Of a DNA stretch of 39,545 bases, positions 23,745 to 34,228 are shown piece after piece. The stretch is from Kineosphaera sp032229625 (lineage in GTDB: Bacteria > Actinomycetota > Actinomycetes > Actinomycetales > Dermatophilaceae), in NCBI GenBank assembly GCA_032229625.1, contig JAVTVZ010000165.1, forward strand, positions 1 to 39,545. Reading direction: 5' to 3'. Numbering within the stretch: position 1 is the stretch's first letter; each line of letters opens with the position of its first letter. The notes below the pieces were generated by a model that worked only from the letters and a program-made list of their open reading frames with translations, did no database searches and was not told the DNA's origin. Both the position numbers and the translations under genes were made by a program.

Positions 23745-24913
23745 CCGACATGACGCACATGTATGAGACAAGCAGCGCGGCAGGCCCGCAGTTGTCGCAA
23801 GCAGCAGCGACAAGTGAGCTGCGCGCTGGGGTCGAGGCCTCCGGACTCGCCGGGCGCGGCGGCGCCGGCTTCCCGACCGCCGTCAAGCTCGACGCCGCCA
23901 TCGCGCACAACGCCGACCTCATCGTCAACGCCTGCGACGGCGAGGTCGGGGCCATCAAGGACGCGTGGGTCGTCGAATATCACCTCCCCGAGCTCATCGC
24001 TGGCGCCCAGGCCGTCGCGGCCGCCACCGGCGGCCGGATCCGGTATGCCGCGCATCGCGGCTCGGCGACACTGGCCCGGCTGCGGGCCGCCGGGCTCGAC
24101 ACCCTCGACGTGCCACGACGCTACGTCTCCTCGGAGGAGACCGCCCTGATCAGCCTCGCCCACGGCGGGCTCGCCCGGCCGATGACCAAGCGGGCCCCCT
24201 TCGTCCGCGGCGGGCAGGACGGCGCCGGGCATCGCATCGAGCCCACCCTCGTCCTCAACGCCGAGACCCTGCTGCGGGTCGCGCAGATCCGCGCGCGCGG
24301 CGCCGACGGTCCCGCCTGGCACCGCTCCTACGGCACCGCCGCGGAGCCCGGCCCCCGACTCGCGAGCCTGACCGGGTATGTCGACCGGCCCGGCGTCGTG
24401 ACGACCCAGGCGGGCGAGCGGCTCGTCGACATCCTCGACGCCGCCGGCGGACTGCGCCCCGACGCGGAGGCCGTCGTCGTCGGCGGCCTCGGAGGCATCG
24501 TCCTGACCGCCGACCAGGCGCGCGCCGCGACGTGGTCCCGGCAGGGGCTGGCCGGCTACGGCGGGTCGCCCGGTGCCGGGGTCATCGCCGTGCTCGACCC
24601 GCGCCAATGCCCGCTTGACGTCGTCTCCCGCCTGGTCACCTACGGCGCGGGGGAGTCGGCCGGGCAGTGCGGACCGTGCATGTTCGGCCTGCCCGCCGTC
24701 GCGCAGGACCTGCACGCGCTCGCCGACGGCGGGGCCGGGGCCGACGAGGCGACCCTCGCCCGGCTACGACGACGGCTCGGGCTGCTGCCCGGTCGCGGCG
24801 CCTGCCACCACCCCGACGGCGTCGCCCGGTTCGCCGGGTCGGCGTTGACCGCCCTGGCCCCGCACGTGCGCGAGCACCTGGGGGCGCCATGCCCGAGGAG
24901 GACCGATGTCTGA
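23741..24913 (+). CDS. NuoF-like NADH-binding flavoprotein
   Basis: 390 residues, related to the 51-kDa subunit of complex I. Present: the FMN loop GRGGAGFPTAVK, the NADH-site EETAL within YVSSEETALISL, LVLNAETLLRVA, a SLBB-like stretch GVVTTQAGERLVDIL, and an iron-sulfur segment ESAGQCGPC followed 42 residues later by GAC. Complex I has ESCGxCxPC, so the first of four cluster cysteines is Ala here. The GTG at 23741 overlaps the previous stop as GTGA. The gene is not beside other nuo genes, so it is a stand-alone electron-input module for the heme membrane protein (inference). Confidence 0.88.
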   Translation: MTDMTHMYETSSAAGPQLSQAAATSELRAGVEASGLAGRGGAGFPTAVKLDAAIAHNADLIVNACDGEVGAIKDAWVVEYHLPELIAGAQAVAAATGGRIRYAAHRGSATLARLRAAGLDTLDVPRRYVSSEETALISLAHGGLARPMTKRAPFVRGGQDGAGHRIEPTLVLNAETLLRVAQIRARGADGPAWHRSYGTAAEPGPRLASLTGYVDRPGVVTTQAGERLVDILDAAGGLRPDAEAVVVGGLGGIVLTADQARAATWSRQGLAGYGGSPGAGVIAVLDPRQCPLDVVSRLVTYGAGESAGQCGPCMFGLPAVAQDLHALADGGAGADEATLARLRRRLGLLPGRGACHHPDGVARFAGSALTALAPHVREHLGAPCPRRTDV

Positions 24914-25262
24914 CCCGACCACGCCGCAGTCCTTGCCCCTCTCCGCGACGCAGCCCATGCCCCAGCGCATACCGGGGTCCGCGGGCACCCGCCCGTGGGA
25001 GACGGCGACACGCCCGCAGGCGACACCCGTGTCCCGGCCGAGTGCGGTGCGCGCCGCCCCCGCCCCGCTGGAGATCGACCGGATCCGCTGCTCGGGGCAC
25101 GGCGTCTGCGCCCAGCTGCTGCCCGGCCTGCTCACCCTCGACGAGTGGGGCTATCCCATCGTCGAGGTCGACGGGTCGTCGGCCGCGCCGCGGCCCAGCG
25201 AGCGCGACCTGTCGACCGCCGTGACGTTGTGCCCCGCGCGGGCGCTCCGGCTACGCGGCTGA
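24906..25262 (+). CDS. [3Fe-4S]-type ferredoxin
   Basis: 118 residues. Cluster ligands C62, C68 and C109 in RCSGHGVCAQ and TLCPARAL; the second cysteine position of a 4Fe ferredoxin is His65, as in the [3Fe-4S] ferredoxins that feed actinobacterial P450s and reductases. The N-terminal ~50 residues are Pro/Thr-rich and unusual. They begin at an ATG with a strong GAGGAGGA site and an 8-nt overlap with the NuoF-like gene, so the long form is preferred; a GTG at 25029 would give a normal-length protein. It closes the redox operon. Confidence 0.87.
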   Translation: MSDPTTPQSLPLSATQPMPQRIPGSAGTRPWETATRPQATPVSRPSAVRAAPAPLEIDRIRCSGHGVCAQLLPGLLTLDEWGYPIVEVDGSSAAPRPSERDLSTAVTLCPARALRLRG

Positions 25263-25280
25263 TCTCGCGGCGGGGGAGCT

Positions 25281-25404
25281 GCCCCGCGGGGCGCCGCCCC
25301 GCCGCGGCATCTACCCGCGGAGGGGCCGCCGGCGATATCGCCCCGCGGCGGCATGCAACGTCGGCGGCAGCCAACGGCGGGGCGTCTCACAGCCGCGGCG
25401 CCCC
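25281..25404. terminator. Hairpin-rich stretch between convergent genes
   Basis: Contains GCCCCGCGGGGC (25281-25292), and GGGGCG (25379-25384) with CGCCCC (25399-25404). Lies between the ferredoxin gene and the convergent nucleoside hydrolase gene, so it probably terminates both. Confidence 0.4.
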
Positions 25405-25457
25405 ACGGCGGGGGCGTCGCCACCCTCGGCCCGCGCGACAGGGGGAATCCCGGCGCG

Positions 25458-26405
25458 TCAGGGCGCGTGCAGGATGAGGTCGACCATGGTGTCCTCGAAG
25501 CCCGGCTCGATCTCCAGGACGACCCGGTGCCGAGCGCCGTCGACGGGCGGATGCCCGGCCCACATCCCGCGCAGGTCAGCGACCGTCCGACCCCGGGAGG
25601 GGCCGTGGCTCGTGTCGACCTCGACGTGGACCACCGGCGAGAGCGTCACGCGCACGAGTCCCGCGGCGACGGCCAGGGCCAGCGCGTCGTGGTTGCCGGC
25701 GCAGCGCCGCCCGGTGACCGAGGTGTAGAAGTCGAAGTAGTGGTCGAGGATCGCCGCCGCGTGCCGCGCGACGGGTCCCCCGGCCGCCAGCCGCGCGCGA
25801 TGCTCCTCGGTCAGGATCGAGCGCATCGTCACGTCGAGGCCGACCATCGTCAGCTCCCACGGCGCCTCGAAGACCACGGCCGCGGCCTCCGGGTCGTGCC
25901 AGATGTTCGCCTCCGCGGCGGCCGTGACGTTGCCGGGGCTCAGCGCGGCGCCGCCCATGATCGTCACGTGGCCGACCCGCTGCGCCACCCCCGGGTCGGC
26001 CCGCAGCGCGAGGGCGAGGTTCGTCAGCGGCCCGACCGCGACGACGTGCAGCTCACCGGCATACACGTGGGACAGGCGGATCAGCTGCTCCACGGCGGTC
26101 TCGGGCGCGAGGACCGGCACGTGATCGACGGCGCCGACATTGCCCGCCCCGTCGGCACCGTGCACGTGCGCCGAGTAGGTCGGTGTCGACCCGTCGAGCG
26201 GGCCCGCCGCCCCGCGGGCCACGGGCACGTCGTCGCGGCCCACCATCGTCAACAGGTGGTGGGTGTTGCGGACGGCCTGGTCGACGTCGACGTTGCCCCA
26301 CGTGCCGCCGACCCCGACGAGGTCGATGGCCGGGTCGAGTGCCGCGACCAGGATCGCCAGCGCGTCGTCGATGCCGGTGTCGCAGTCGAGGAGGATCGTG
26401 CTCAC
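25458..26405 (-). CDS. Inosine-uridine-type nucleoside hydrolase
   Basis: Cleaves the N-glycosidic bond of ribonucleosides for base salvage. 315 residues, normal length. The N-terminal calcium motif DCDTGIDDALAI (about 7-18) is intact. Further family blocks: GVGGTWGNVDVDQAVRNT, VVAVGPLTNLALAL, VTIMGGAALSPGNVT, AEANIWHDPEAA, and a late GNHDALALAVA segment with the active-site His-Asp. The GTG at 26405 lies 6 nt after TAGTCT on the minus strand (leaderless type). Substrate choice (purine or pyrimidine) cannot be set from the motifs. It is divergent from the GNAT gene across about 290 nt that contain a large palindrome. Confidence 0.92.
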   Translation of the reverse strand: MSTILLDCDTGIDDALAILVAALDPAIDLVGVGGTWGNVDVDQAVRNTHHLLTMVGRDDVPVARGAAGPLDGSTPTYSAHVHGADGAGNVGAVDHVPVLAPETAVEQLIRLSHVYAGELHVVAVGPLTNLALALRADPGVAQRVGHVTIMGGAALSPGNVTAAAEANIWHDPEAAAVVFEAPWELTMVGLDVTMRSILTEEHRARLAAGGPVARHAAAILDHYFDFYTSVTGRRCAGNHDALALAVAAGLVRVTLSPVVHVEVDTSHGPSRGRTVADLRGMWAGHPPVDGARHRVVLEIEPGFEDTMVDLILHAP

Positions 26406-26411
26406 CCCGCG

Positions 26412-26417
26412 AGACTA
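26412..26417 (-). promoter_or_regulatory. Leaderless -10 element for the nucleoside hydrolase
   Basis: TAGTCT on the minus strand, 6 nt before the GTG start at 26405. Confidence 0.5.
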
Positions 26418-26474
26418 CGCATGCGCGCGCCGTGCCCGCCCGCGCGACGCCCTGCGCCCGCCTCGGCGTCTTGG

Positions 26475-26510
26475 ACGGCGAACCCCACGGCGAACCCCAC
26501 GGCGAACGCG
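26475..26510. repeat. ACGGCGAACCCC tandem repeat, three copies
   Basis: Two exact 12-nt copies and a third ending ACGCG lie immediately beside the 26521-26546 palindrome in the divergent region. Confidence 0.8.
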
Positions 26511-26520
26511 ACGGCGTGCG

Positions 26521-26546
26521 GACACGCGGGTGATCACCGGCGTGTC
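26521..26546. promoter_or_regulatory. 26-bp near-perfect palindrome (operator candidate)
   Basis: GACACGCGGGTGATCACC followed by GGCGTGTC reads the same on both strands apart from one mismatched pair (26528/26539), centred on GGTGATCACC. It lies between divergent genes, 116 nt upstream of the nucleoside hydrolase start and 146 nt upstream of the GNAT start. The size fits a dimeric repressor site. Confidence 0.5.
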
Positions 26547-26691
26547 GGTTCGTCGTGGGGTTCGGCGACGGCCGGGGTGGGGCCGCGCGGACGCAAGCGA
26601 TGGCGGACGCCTCGGTGCGCGCGGCGGCAATCCTCGCGGCGACCACATGGGGCGGGGCCGCGCCGGCGGTGCGGTGTGTCAGCCTGGGGGG

Positions 26692-26976
26692 ATGAGTGAC
26701 ATCGAGGTGAGCGACGACACCGGGCAGCGGCGCTACGAGGCGCGGATCGACGGGGAGCTGGCGGGATACGCCGACTACCGGATCTGGGGCGAGGAGATCG
26801 AGTTCCCGCACACCGTGACGCTGCCCGACTTCGCCGGGCGTGGGGTCGCGTCCCGTATCGCGCAGGTGTCGCTGGACGACGCGCGGGCGGCGGGGCGCAC
26901 GGTGCGGCCGACGTGCTCGTTCTACGCGCGGTGGATCCAGCGGCACCCCGACTACGAGGACCTGCTCGCGGGCTGA
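26692..26976 (+). CDS. GNAT-family N-acetyltransferase (YjdJ type)
   Basis: 94 residues, the short GNAT form (GNAT_acetyltr_2/YjdJ type) with MSDIEVSDDTGQRRYEARIDGEL, YADYRIWGEEIEFPHTVTLPDFAGRGVASRIAQ (acetyl-CoA loop GRGVASR) and CSFYARWIQRHPDYEDLL. The substrate is unknown for this subfamily. The start follows a G-run, and CAGCCT 6 nt upstream of the ATG is a degenerate version of the leaderless -10. It ends 5 nt before the YgiB-like gene, so it may be co-transcribed with the YgiB/YgiC/DUF350 system. Confidence 0.88.
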   Translation: MSDIEVSDDTGQRRYEARIDGELAGYADYRIWGEEIEFPHTVTLPDFAGRGVASRIAQVSLDDARAAGRTVRPTCSFYARWIQRHPDYEDLLAG

Positions 26977-26981
26977 CGGAC

Positions 26982-27731
26982 GTGAGCGACGCACCGCAGG
27001 ATCGCCGGCCCGACCGTCCGGGCGGCGACGACGCGCGCCCTGCCGGTAGCGCGAGGGGCGGACCCGCGGGGAGCGGTCCCGCGGGTGTCGGTCGCGCGGG
27101 TGGCGGACCCGCCGGTGCCGGTAGCGCGAGGGGCGGACCCGAGGGTGGTGGCGCGGGTCGCGGCACTGCGGGCGCCCCGGGCCCGAGCAGCGACCACGGC
27201 GCCTCCGGGGTCCAGGACGCCCCTCCCGCGCAGACGCGCGCCGCGGCCGCGCGCCGGGACGCCGAGCGGGCGGCCGCGCGGCGCAAACGGTCCACGATCG
27301 TGGCCCTGGGCGTGACCGGTGCGGTCGTGGCCGGCGGGATCGCGATGCTGGCCTCCGGGGGCGGGGACGGGAGCGAGGACGAACCGGTCACGCAGGCCGC
27401 CTATTGCGTCGACACCGCCTCCGGCCTGCGCGTCGAGGACAGCAGCTGCGAGGCGATCGACCCGGCCCAGCAGGATCTCCTCGAGGGTGAGCCCGCCCAG
27501 TCGAGTGACGGCCACGGGGGCCTGGGGTGGTATTTCATCCCCTTCGGCCTGCGCGCGCCGGCCATCGGGGGCCGCGCGAGCGGCGGGAGCTTCGCCGTGC
27601 CGTCGTCGAGTTATGTCACCGGAGGCGTCCCCCGAGCGGGCGGCTCGGTCAGCCCCGGGAACGTCACGGGCGGCAAGACGACGACGGTCCGCGGCGGTTT
27701 CGGCTCCAAGGGCGGCGGGGTGGGCGGCTGA
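26982..27731 (+). CDS. YgiB/DUF1190-like protein
   Basis: 249 residues. The N-terminus is a Gly/Pro/Ala-Arg-rich low-complexity stretch with GGPAG units; a single transmembrane helix at about 105-124 (IVALGVTGAVVAGGIAML) follows a basic cluster. The outer part has C142 and C156 (YCVDTASGLRVEDSSC), a YFIPFG motif and a Gly-rich C-terminus with VRGGFGSKGGG, as in YgiB-type proteins. The GTG at 26982 follows the GNAT stop by 5 nt. It overlaps the ligase gene as TGATG. YgiB relatives are always near ATP-grasp ligases of the YgiC type, so it may be the substrate of the next gene product (inference). The family assignment rests on layout and neighbours rather than high similarity. Confidence 0.65.
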   Translation: MSDAPQDRRPDRPGGDDARPAGSARGGPAGSGPAGVGRAGGGPAGAGSARGGPEGGGAGRGTAGAPGPSSDHGASGVQDAPPAQTRAAAARRDAERAAARRKRSTIVALGVTGAVVAGGIAMLASGGGDGSEDEPVTQAAYCVDTASGLRVEDSSCEAIDPAQQDLLEGEPAQSSDGHGGLGWYFIPFGLRAPAIGGRASGGSFAVPSSSYVTGGVPRAGGSVSPGNVTGGKTTTVRGGFGSKGGGVGG

Positions 27732-29062
27732 TGCGCCGCGTGCCGAGCACCCCGCGGCCCGACTGGCGGGCGCGGGTCGAGTCCCAGGGGCTCGTCTTCC
27801 CCATGACCGACCTACCCGACGGCACGCAGGTGCCCTACTGGTGCGAGGACGCCTACTACGAGCTGACGATGCCGCAGGTCGAGGAGCTCGAAGAGGTCAC
27901 CCAGGAGCTGCACGGCATGTGCGTCGAGGCGGCCTCGCTGCTCGCCTCGGGCGCGCTGGGGCAGCTCGGCCTGCCGCCGGGCGCGCTCGATCTGGCGCGC
28001 GAGAGCCTGGCCGCGGACCCCCCGAGTCTGTTAGGTCGCTTCGACCTGCGCTACGACGGGGTCGGCCCGGCCAAACTCCTGGAATACAACGCCGATACCC
28101 CCACCGGCCTGCTCGAATCCTCTGTCGCCCAGTGGTATTGGCTGCAGGACACGCATCCGGAGAGCGACCAGTGGAATTCCGTCCACGAGCGGCTCGTCGC
28201 GGCGTGGGGCGGACTGGCCGATCGGCTGCCGCGCGGCACCGTCTACTTCGCCCATCACGAGGGGGAGCCGACGGGCGAGGAATACATGACGACGACCTAT
28301 CTGCGCGACACCTGCGACCAGGCCGGGCTGCCGACCGCGTCGATCACCGTCGGCGACATCGGCTACGACGCCCGCCGCGGCTGCTTCGTCGGCGCCGGCG
28401 AGGAGCCCCTGCGCACGTGCTTCAAGCTGTATCCCTGGGAGCTCATGCTCGCCGAGGACTTCGGCCGATATGTCGAACCGCGCCCGGTCGGGGTGCTCTC
28501 GACGACGTGGCTCGAACCGCCGTGGAAGGTGCTGCTGAGCAACAAGGCGCTGCTCGCGGCGCTGTGGCGGCTCTACCCCGACCACCCCCACCTGCTGCCC
28601 GCCTATCTGGAGCATCCCGGCGACCTGGAGGACTGGGTCGCCAAGCCGCTGCACGGCCGCGAGGGCGACAACATCCGCATCCACGCGCCCGGCGACGGCA
28701 TCGAGAGCGCTCAGCCGGGGGACTACGGCGCCGAGGGCTGGTGCTACCAGCAGTGGTGCCCGCTGCCGGATTTCGGCGGCAACAAGGCGGTGCTCGGCAG
28801 CTGGGTCGTCGACGGGATCGCCGCAGGCGCCGGGATCCGCGAGTCCGACGGATGGGTCACCGACTACTACGCGCGCTTCGTGCCGCACCTCATCGCCGCG
28901 GACGCCCCGAGTGATCAGCAACGCCAGGAATGGCTCGCCGACAGCGCGCGCGAGCAGATCCAGGACGTCGTGCGCGGCGTGCGCCCCGGCGCGGCGCCGC
29001 AGCGGCCCATGACCGTGCTCTCCGGCACGCCCACCGACACCGGCGAAGGACCCCGCCCATGA
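27731..29062 (+). CDS. Glutathionylspermidine-synthase-like ATP-grasp ligase (YgiC type)
   Basis: 443 residues. Related to the C-terminal synthetase domain of glutathionylspermidine synthase and to E. coli YgiC/YjfC. Visible: GRFDLRYDG, LLEYNADTPTGLLES, the ATP-grasp block LLSNKALLAALWRLYPDHP with WVAKPLHGREGDNIRI, and WCPLPDFGGNKAVLGSWVVDG. These proteins form an amide bond with an unknown acceptor; since mycothiol users lack glutathione, the true reaction is not glutathionylspermidine synthesis (inference). The start overlaps the previous stop (TGATG) and the 3' end overlaps the DUF350 start (ATGA), so the three genes are translationally coupled. Confidence 0.9.
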   Translation: MRRVPSTPRPDWRARVESQGLVFPMTDLPDGTQVPYWCEDAYYELTMPQVEELEEVTQELHGMCVEAASLLASGALGQLGLPPGALDLARESLAADPPSLLGRFDLRYDGVGPAKLLEYNADTPTGLLESSVAQWYWLQDTHPESDQWNSVHERLVAAWGGLADRLPRGTVYFAHHEGEPTGEEYMTTTYLRDTCDQAGLPTASITVGDIGYDARRGCFVGAGEEPLRTCFKLYPWELMLAEDFGRYVEPRPVGVLSTTWLEPPWKVLLSNKALLAALWRLYPDHPHLLPAYLEHPGDLEDWVAKPLHGREGDNIRIHAPGDGIESAQPGDYGAEGWCYQQWCPLPDFGGNKAVLGSWVVDGIAAGAGIRESDGWVTDYYARFVPHLIAADAPSDQQRQEWLADSAREQIQDVVRGVRPGAAPQRPMTVLSGTPTDTGEGPRP

Positions 29063-29484
29063 CGTTGCTCACCGCCCTGACCTTCGGCGCCGCCTACAGC
29101 CTGCTCGGCAGCGCGCTGCTCGTCGCGGGCTTCGTCGCGCTGGATCTCGTGACGCCGGGCCGGCTGGGGCACCACCTCACGGGCGAAGAGGCTTCACCGA
29201 ACGCCGCGGTCGTCATGTCCGCGGGGTTCCTCGGCCTCGGCGCGATCGTCTTCACCGCGATCTGGCGCAACGCGGCGGCCGGCCTGGGGCCGGCCCTGGG
29301 GTGGACCGCGGCGTTCGGGCTCCTCGGCGTCGTCCTGCAGGCCGTCAGCTTCCTCGTGCTCGACGCGCTGACGCCGGGCCGGTTGCGCGACCTCGTCGTC
29401 GGGGCGCGGCTGCACCCGGCCGCGTTCGTCGCCGCCGCCGGGCAGGTCGCCGTCAGCGCCATCGTCTGCGCCTCCATCGCGTGA
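29059..29484 (+). CDS. DUF350 membrane protein (YjfL type)
   Basis: 141 residues with four transmembrane helices. It is an internal duplication: DLVTPGRLGHHL and DALTPGRLRDLV occur at equivalent positions of the two halves, as is known for DUF350. Function unknown; in proteobacteria it accompanies YgiC/YjfC ligases and YgiB. The start codon overlaps the ligase stop as ATGA. It completes a GNAT-YgiB-YgiC-DUF350 set. Confidence 0.9.
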   Translation: MTLLTALTFGAAYSLLGSALLVAGFVALDLVTPGRLGHHLTGEEASPNAAVVMSAGFLGLGAIVFTAIWRNAAAGLGPALGWTAAFGLLGVVLQAVSFLVLDALTPGRLRDLVVGARLHPAAFVAAAGQVAVSAIVCASIA

Positions 29485-29540
29485 CGCGGCGCGCCTCGCA
29501 GGCGGCCTGAGCAGCGAGCCTGGCAGAGGCACCCCGATCG

Positions 29541-29560
29541 ACCCTTTAGCCTGGAAGGGT
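29541..29560 (+). promoter_or_regulatory. Dyad in the secA leader region
   Basis: ACCCTT (29541-29546) and AAGGGT (29555-29560) flank tagcctgg. TAGCCT at 29547-29552 could be the -10 of secA, and the dyad would cover it. Confidence 0.35.
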
Positions 29561-29633
29561 TGCCAATTCGCTGCGGCGTCGGCCGACGCGATGTCGGCTC
29601 CCCGCCCCAGCGACCCGACGAGGAGACAAGCCC

Positions 29634-32369
<2,736 letters not shown>

Positions 32370-32421
32370 CCGCCCCACTCCGGCGCTGACCACCGCGACC
32401 GGAGAGGACCATCCGTGGCAT

Positions 32422-32459
32422 CCGTCCGCGGCACCGCCGACACGGGGTGCCGCGGACGG
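32422..32459. terminator. secA terminator, 14-bp perfect stem
   Basis: CCGTCCGCGGCACC (32422-32435) pairs with GGTGCCGCGGACGG (32446-32459), loop of 10 nt. It starts 53 nt after secA and lies between convergent genes. Confidence 0.85.
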
Positions 32460-32531
32460 CTGCGTCCGGAGGCATCCGGGCACCGACCTGCCCGATCGCA
32501 CGCTGCTGTGTGGGAAGCGCGGCACCGGGGC

Positions 32532-33152
32532 TCAGCCCATGACCATCTCGGTGACGATCCAGCGGCCGTCGAGCCCCACCATCCGTAGCGCGATCGGTCG
32601 GGCCCGGCGCCCGTCGTCGGTGACGACCACGGCGTCGACGATGCCGTCGGCGGGCTCGCTGATGACGACGGCCCGCGCGCGCAGCGGCCGGACGGCGGCC
32701 CCGGCGCGCGCGGCCCCGGCGCGGCGCCGCGACAGGGACTCCTGCACGCCGGGGGAGAGGAACCGGGAGACCTGACCGGGCTGCCGGATGCCGGCGGCGA
32801 CCTGCGCGCAGGTCAGGGCCAGCTGTGCGGCCCAGCCCCGCGGCTCGGGGAGGTCGGCGGTCGAGGTCGGGCGCGGCGCGAAGGCGTGGGCGCGCTTGGG
32901 CAGGGGACGCAGCGGGGTCCGGGTGCTGCGCGGGTCGCCGGCGACCAGCGAGAGCCGCCCCTGCCCCTGTCTCGCGCCGGGCTCGGCGGCGCGCGCCGGC
33001 GGCTCGCGGTCGGGCGTCGGCCGCACGAGGACGGGGCGCCAGTGCGGCGGGCCGGCCGGGATCGGCGCGCCGGGCCCGTCGGTGCCCGTCGGCAGGAGCG
33101 CGGCGTGCGTCGCGATCCCCGATCCGGGCGTCTCCAGCGTGTGCGCGGTCAT
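32532..33152 (-). CDS. Rv3235-like protein
   Basis: 206 residues, unknown function, resembling the Rv3235 family encoded beside secA in many actinobacteria. The N-terminal ~100 residues are Pro/Arg/Thr-rich and likely disordered. The C-terminal half carries the conserved region: AAQLALTCAQVAAGIRQPGQVSRFLSP, then a block ending RPIALRMVGLDGRWIVTEMVMG, which suggests a small beta domain. The ATG at 33152 is set by a GAGGG site and gives the usual length. Confidence 0.8.
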   Translation of the reverse strand: MTAHTLETPGSGIATHAALLPTGTDGPGAPIPAGPPHWRPVLVRPTPDREPPARAAEPGARQGQGRLSLVAGDPRSTRTPLRPLPKRAHAFAPRPTSTADLPEPRGWAAQLALTCAQVAAGIRQPGQVSRFLSPGVQESLSRRRAGAARAGAAVRPLRARAVVISEPADGIVDAVVVTDDGRRARPIALRMVGLDGRWIVTEMVMG

Positions 33153-33558
33153 CGTGCGGCCCTCATCGACGTGCCCTTCTGCAGTGCTCTGTGCGTCTTG
33201 TGTGCGTCGACGCGCTCTGCGTCGACCGATGTGATCCCGGACCGGTCGCGACGGCGCGGCGGTCGGGGCAGTGGTGCGGCTGCCGGGCGTGAGGCCGGCG
33301 AGTGCGCCACGGCGACGATAGCGCAGTTTGATGTCGTTTGATGATGGATGATGCGCAAGGGTGTGGATGGTGGCATCCGGTGCTGTCGATGCGGCTCGGG
33401 GGCGACCACAGGGGGCCGCCGCAGCCGCCCCGCTCGCTACGGTGGCGTGCGTGCCCTGCGGCCGCGGGCCGGGGCCCGGCGGCGTGGTGGCGCGCTGGGG
33501 CGGTGACGCGCGCGGTGTCGTGGCACGTGGCGCCATGGGGTCGGCTGGGGGAGGAACG
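33153..33558. other. 406-nt divergent region
   Basis: No gene is seen. It contains GCGTCGACGC (33204-33213) with a second GCGTCGAC nearby, GTGCGTC repeats around 33191-33208, and an AT-richer patch at about 33315-33360 with TTTGATG twice, which probably marks the divergent promoters of the Rv3235-like gene and the 33559 gene. Confidence 0.4.
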
Positions 33559-34164
33559 ATGCGGTGGGACCGGCTCTTCGACGACCTCGAGGGGCACTTC
33601 GAGCACGAGCTCGATGCCGCCGAGCAGGCCGAGGTCGCCGAGCGCATCCGCGCGCAACGGTCGCGGCTGAGTCTGGCCGGGCGCCTGCGCGAGCATCGGG
33701 GACCGATCCGGGTGTTGCTGCGCCACGGGCGGCTCGTCATCGGCGAGCTCGTCGACGCCGGAGCGGACTGGTGCGAGATCGAGGGTGACCCCCGGGGTCG
33801 CACCGTCGTGCCGGTCGAGGGGATCGTCGAGGTCGACGGGCTCCGACCCGTCGATACGCCGGGCGACGACGCTCCCGAGCCCGGCATGGCCACCGGGCTC
33901 GGGGTGGGTGGCATCCCGGGCGGTGTCGCGAGCCGGCTGCGGCTGGGTCATCCGCTGCGGCGGCTGGCCCGCGACCGGGAGGTCGTCGAGATCGTCGATG
34001 CCCTCGGCCGCGAACTCGTCGGCACGATCGACGCCGTCGGTGCCGACGCCTTCGACCTCGCGTTGCACCCGCGCGAACTGCCCCGCCGGCGGGCCAATCT
34101 CACGGGCCGCCCGACCGTGCCCTTCAGCGCGGTCGTGTGCGTCACGGCCGTCGGGCTCGCCTGA
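33559..34164 (+). CDS. Conserved hypothetical protein with two barrel-like repeats
   Basis: 201 residues, no named family recognised. An N-terminal helix-rich region (MRWDRLFDDLEGHFEHELDAAEQAEVAER) is followed by two similar beta segments: IRVLLRHGRLVIGELVDAGADWCEI and VEIVDALGRELVGTIDAVGADAFDL. The pattern suggests a duplicated LSm- or PRC-barrel-like fold (inference). The first 80 residues are strongly charged. GGAGGA gives a good ribosome site. Gene neighbours (secA, a bldC-like gene, a ParA-like gene) suggest a core rather than accessory role. Confidence 0.75.
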   Translation: MRWDRLFDDLEGHFEHELDAAEQAEVAERIRAQRSRLSLAGRLREHRGPIRVLLRHGRLVIGELVDAGADWCEIEGDPRGRTVVPVEGIVEVDGLRPVDTPGDDAPEPGMATGLGVGGIPGGVASRLRLGHPLRRLARDREVVEIVDALGRELVGTIDAVGADAFDLALHPRELPRRRANLTGRPTVPFSAVVCVTAVGLA

Positions 34165-34228
34165 CGCCGCAGGGCCCCCGCACGGCCCCCGAGGGGGAGG
34201 AGGGGGGCGGGTCACGCCTCCGGTCGGG

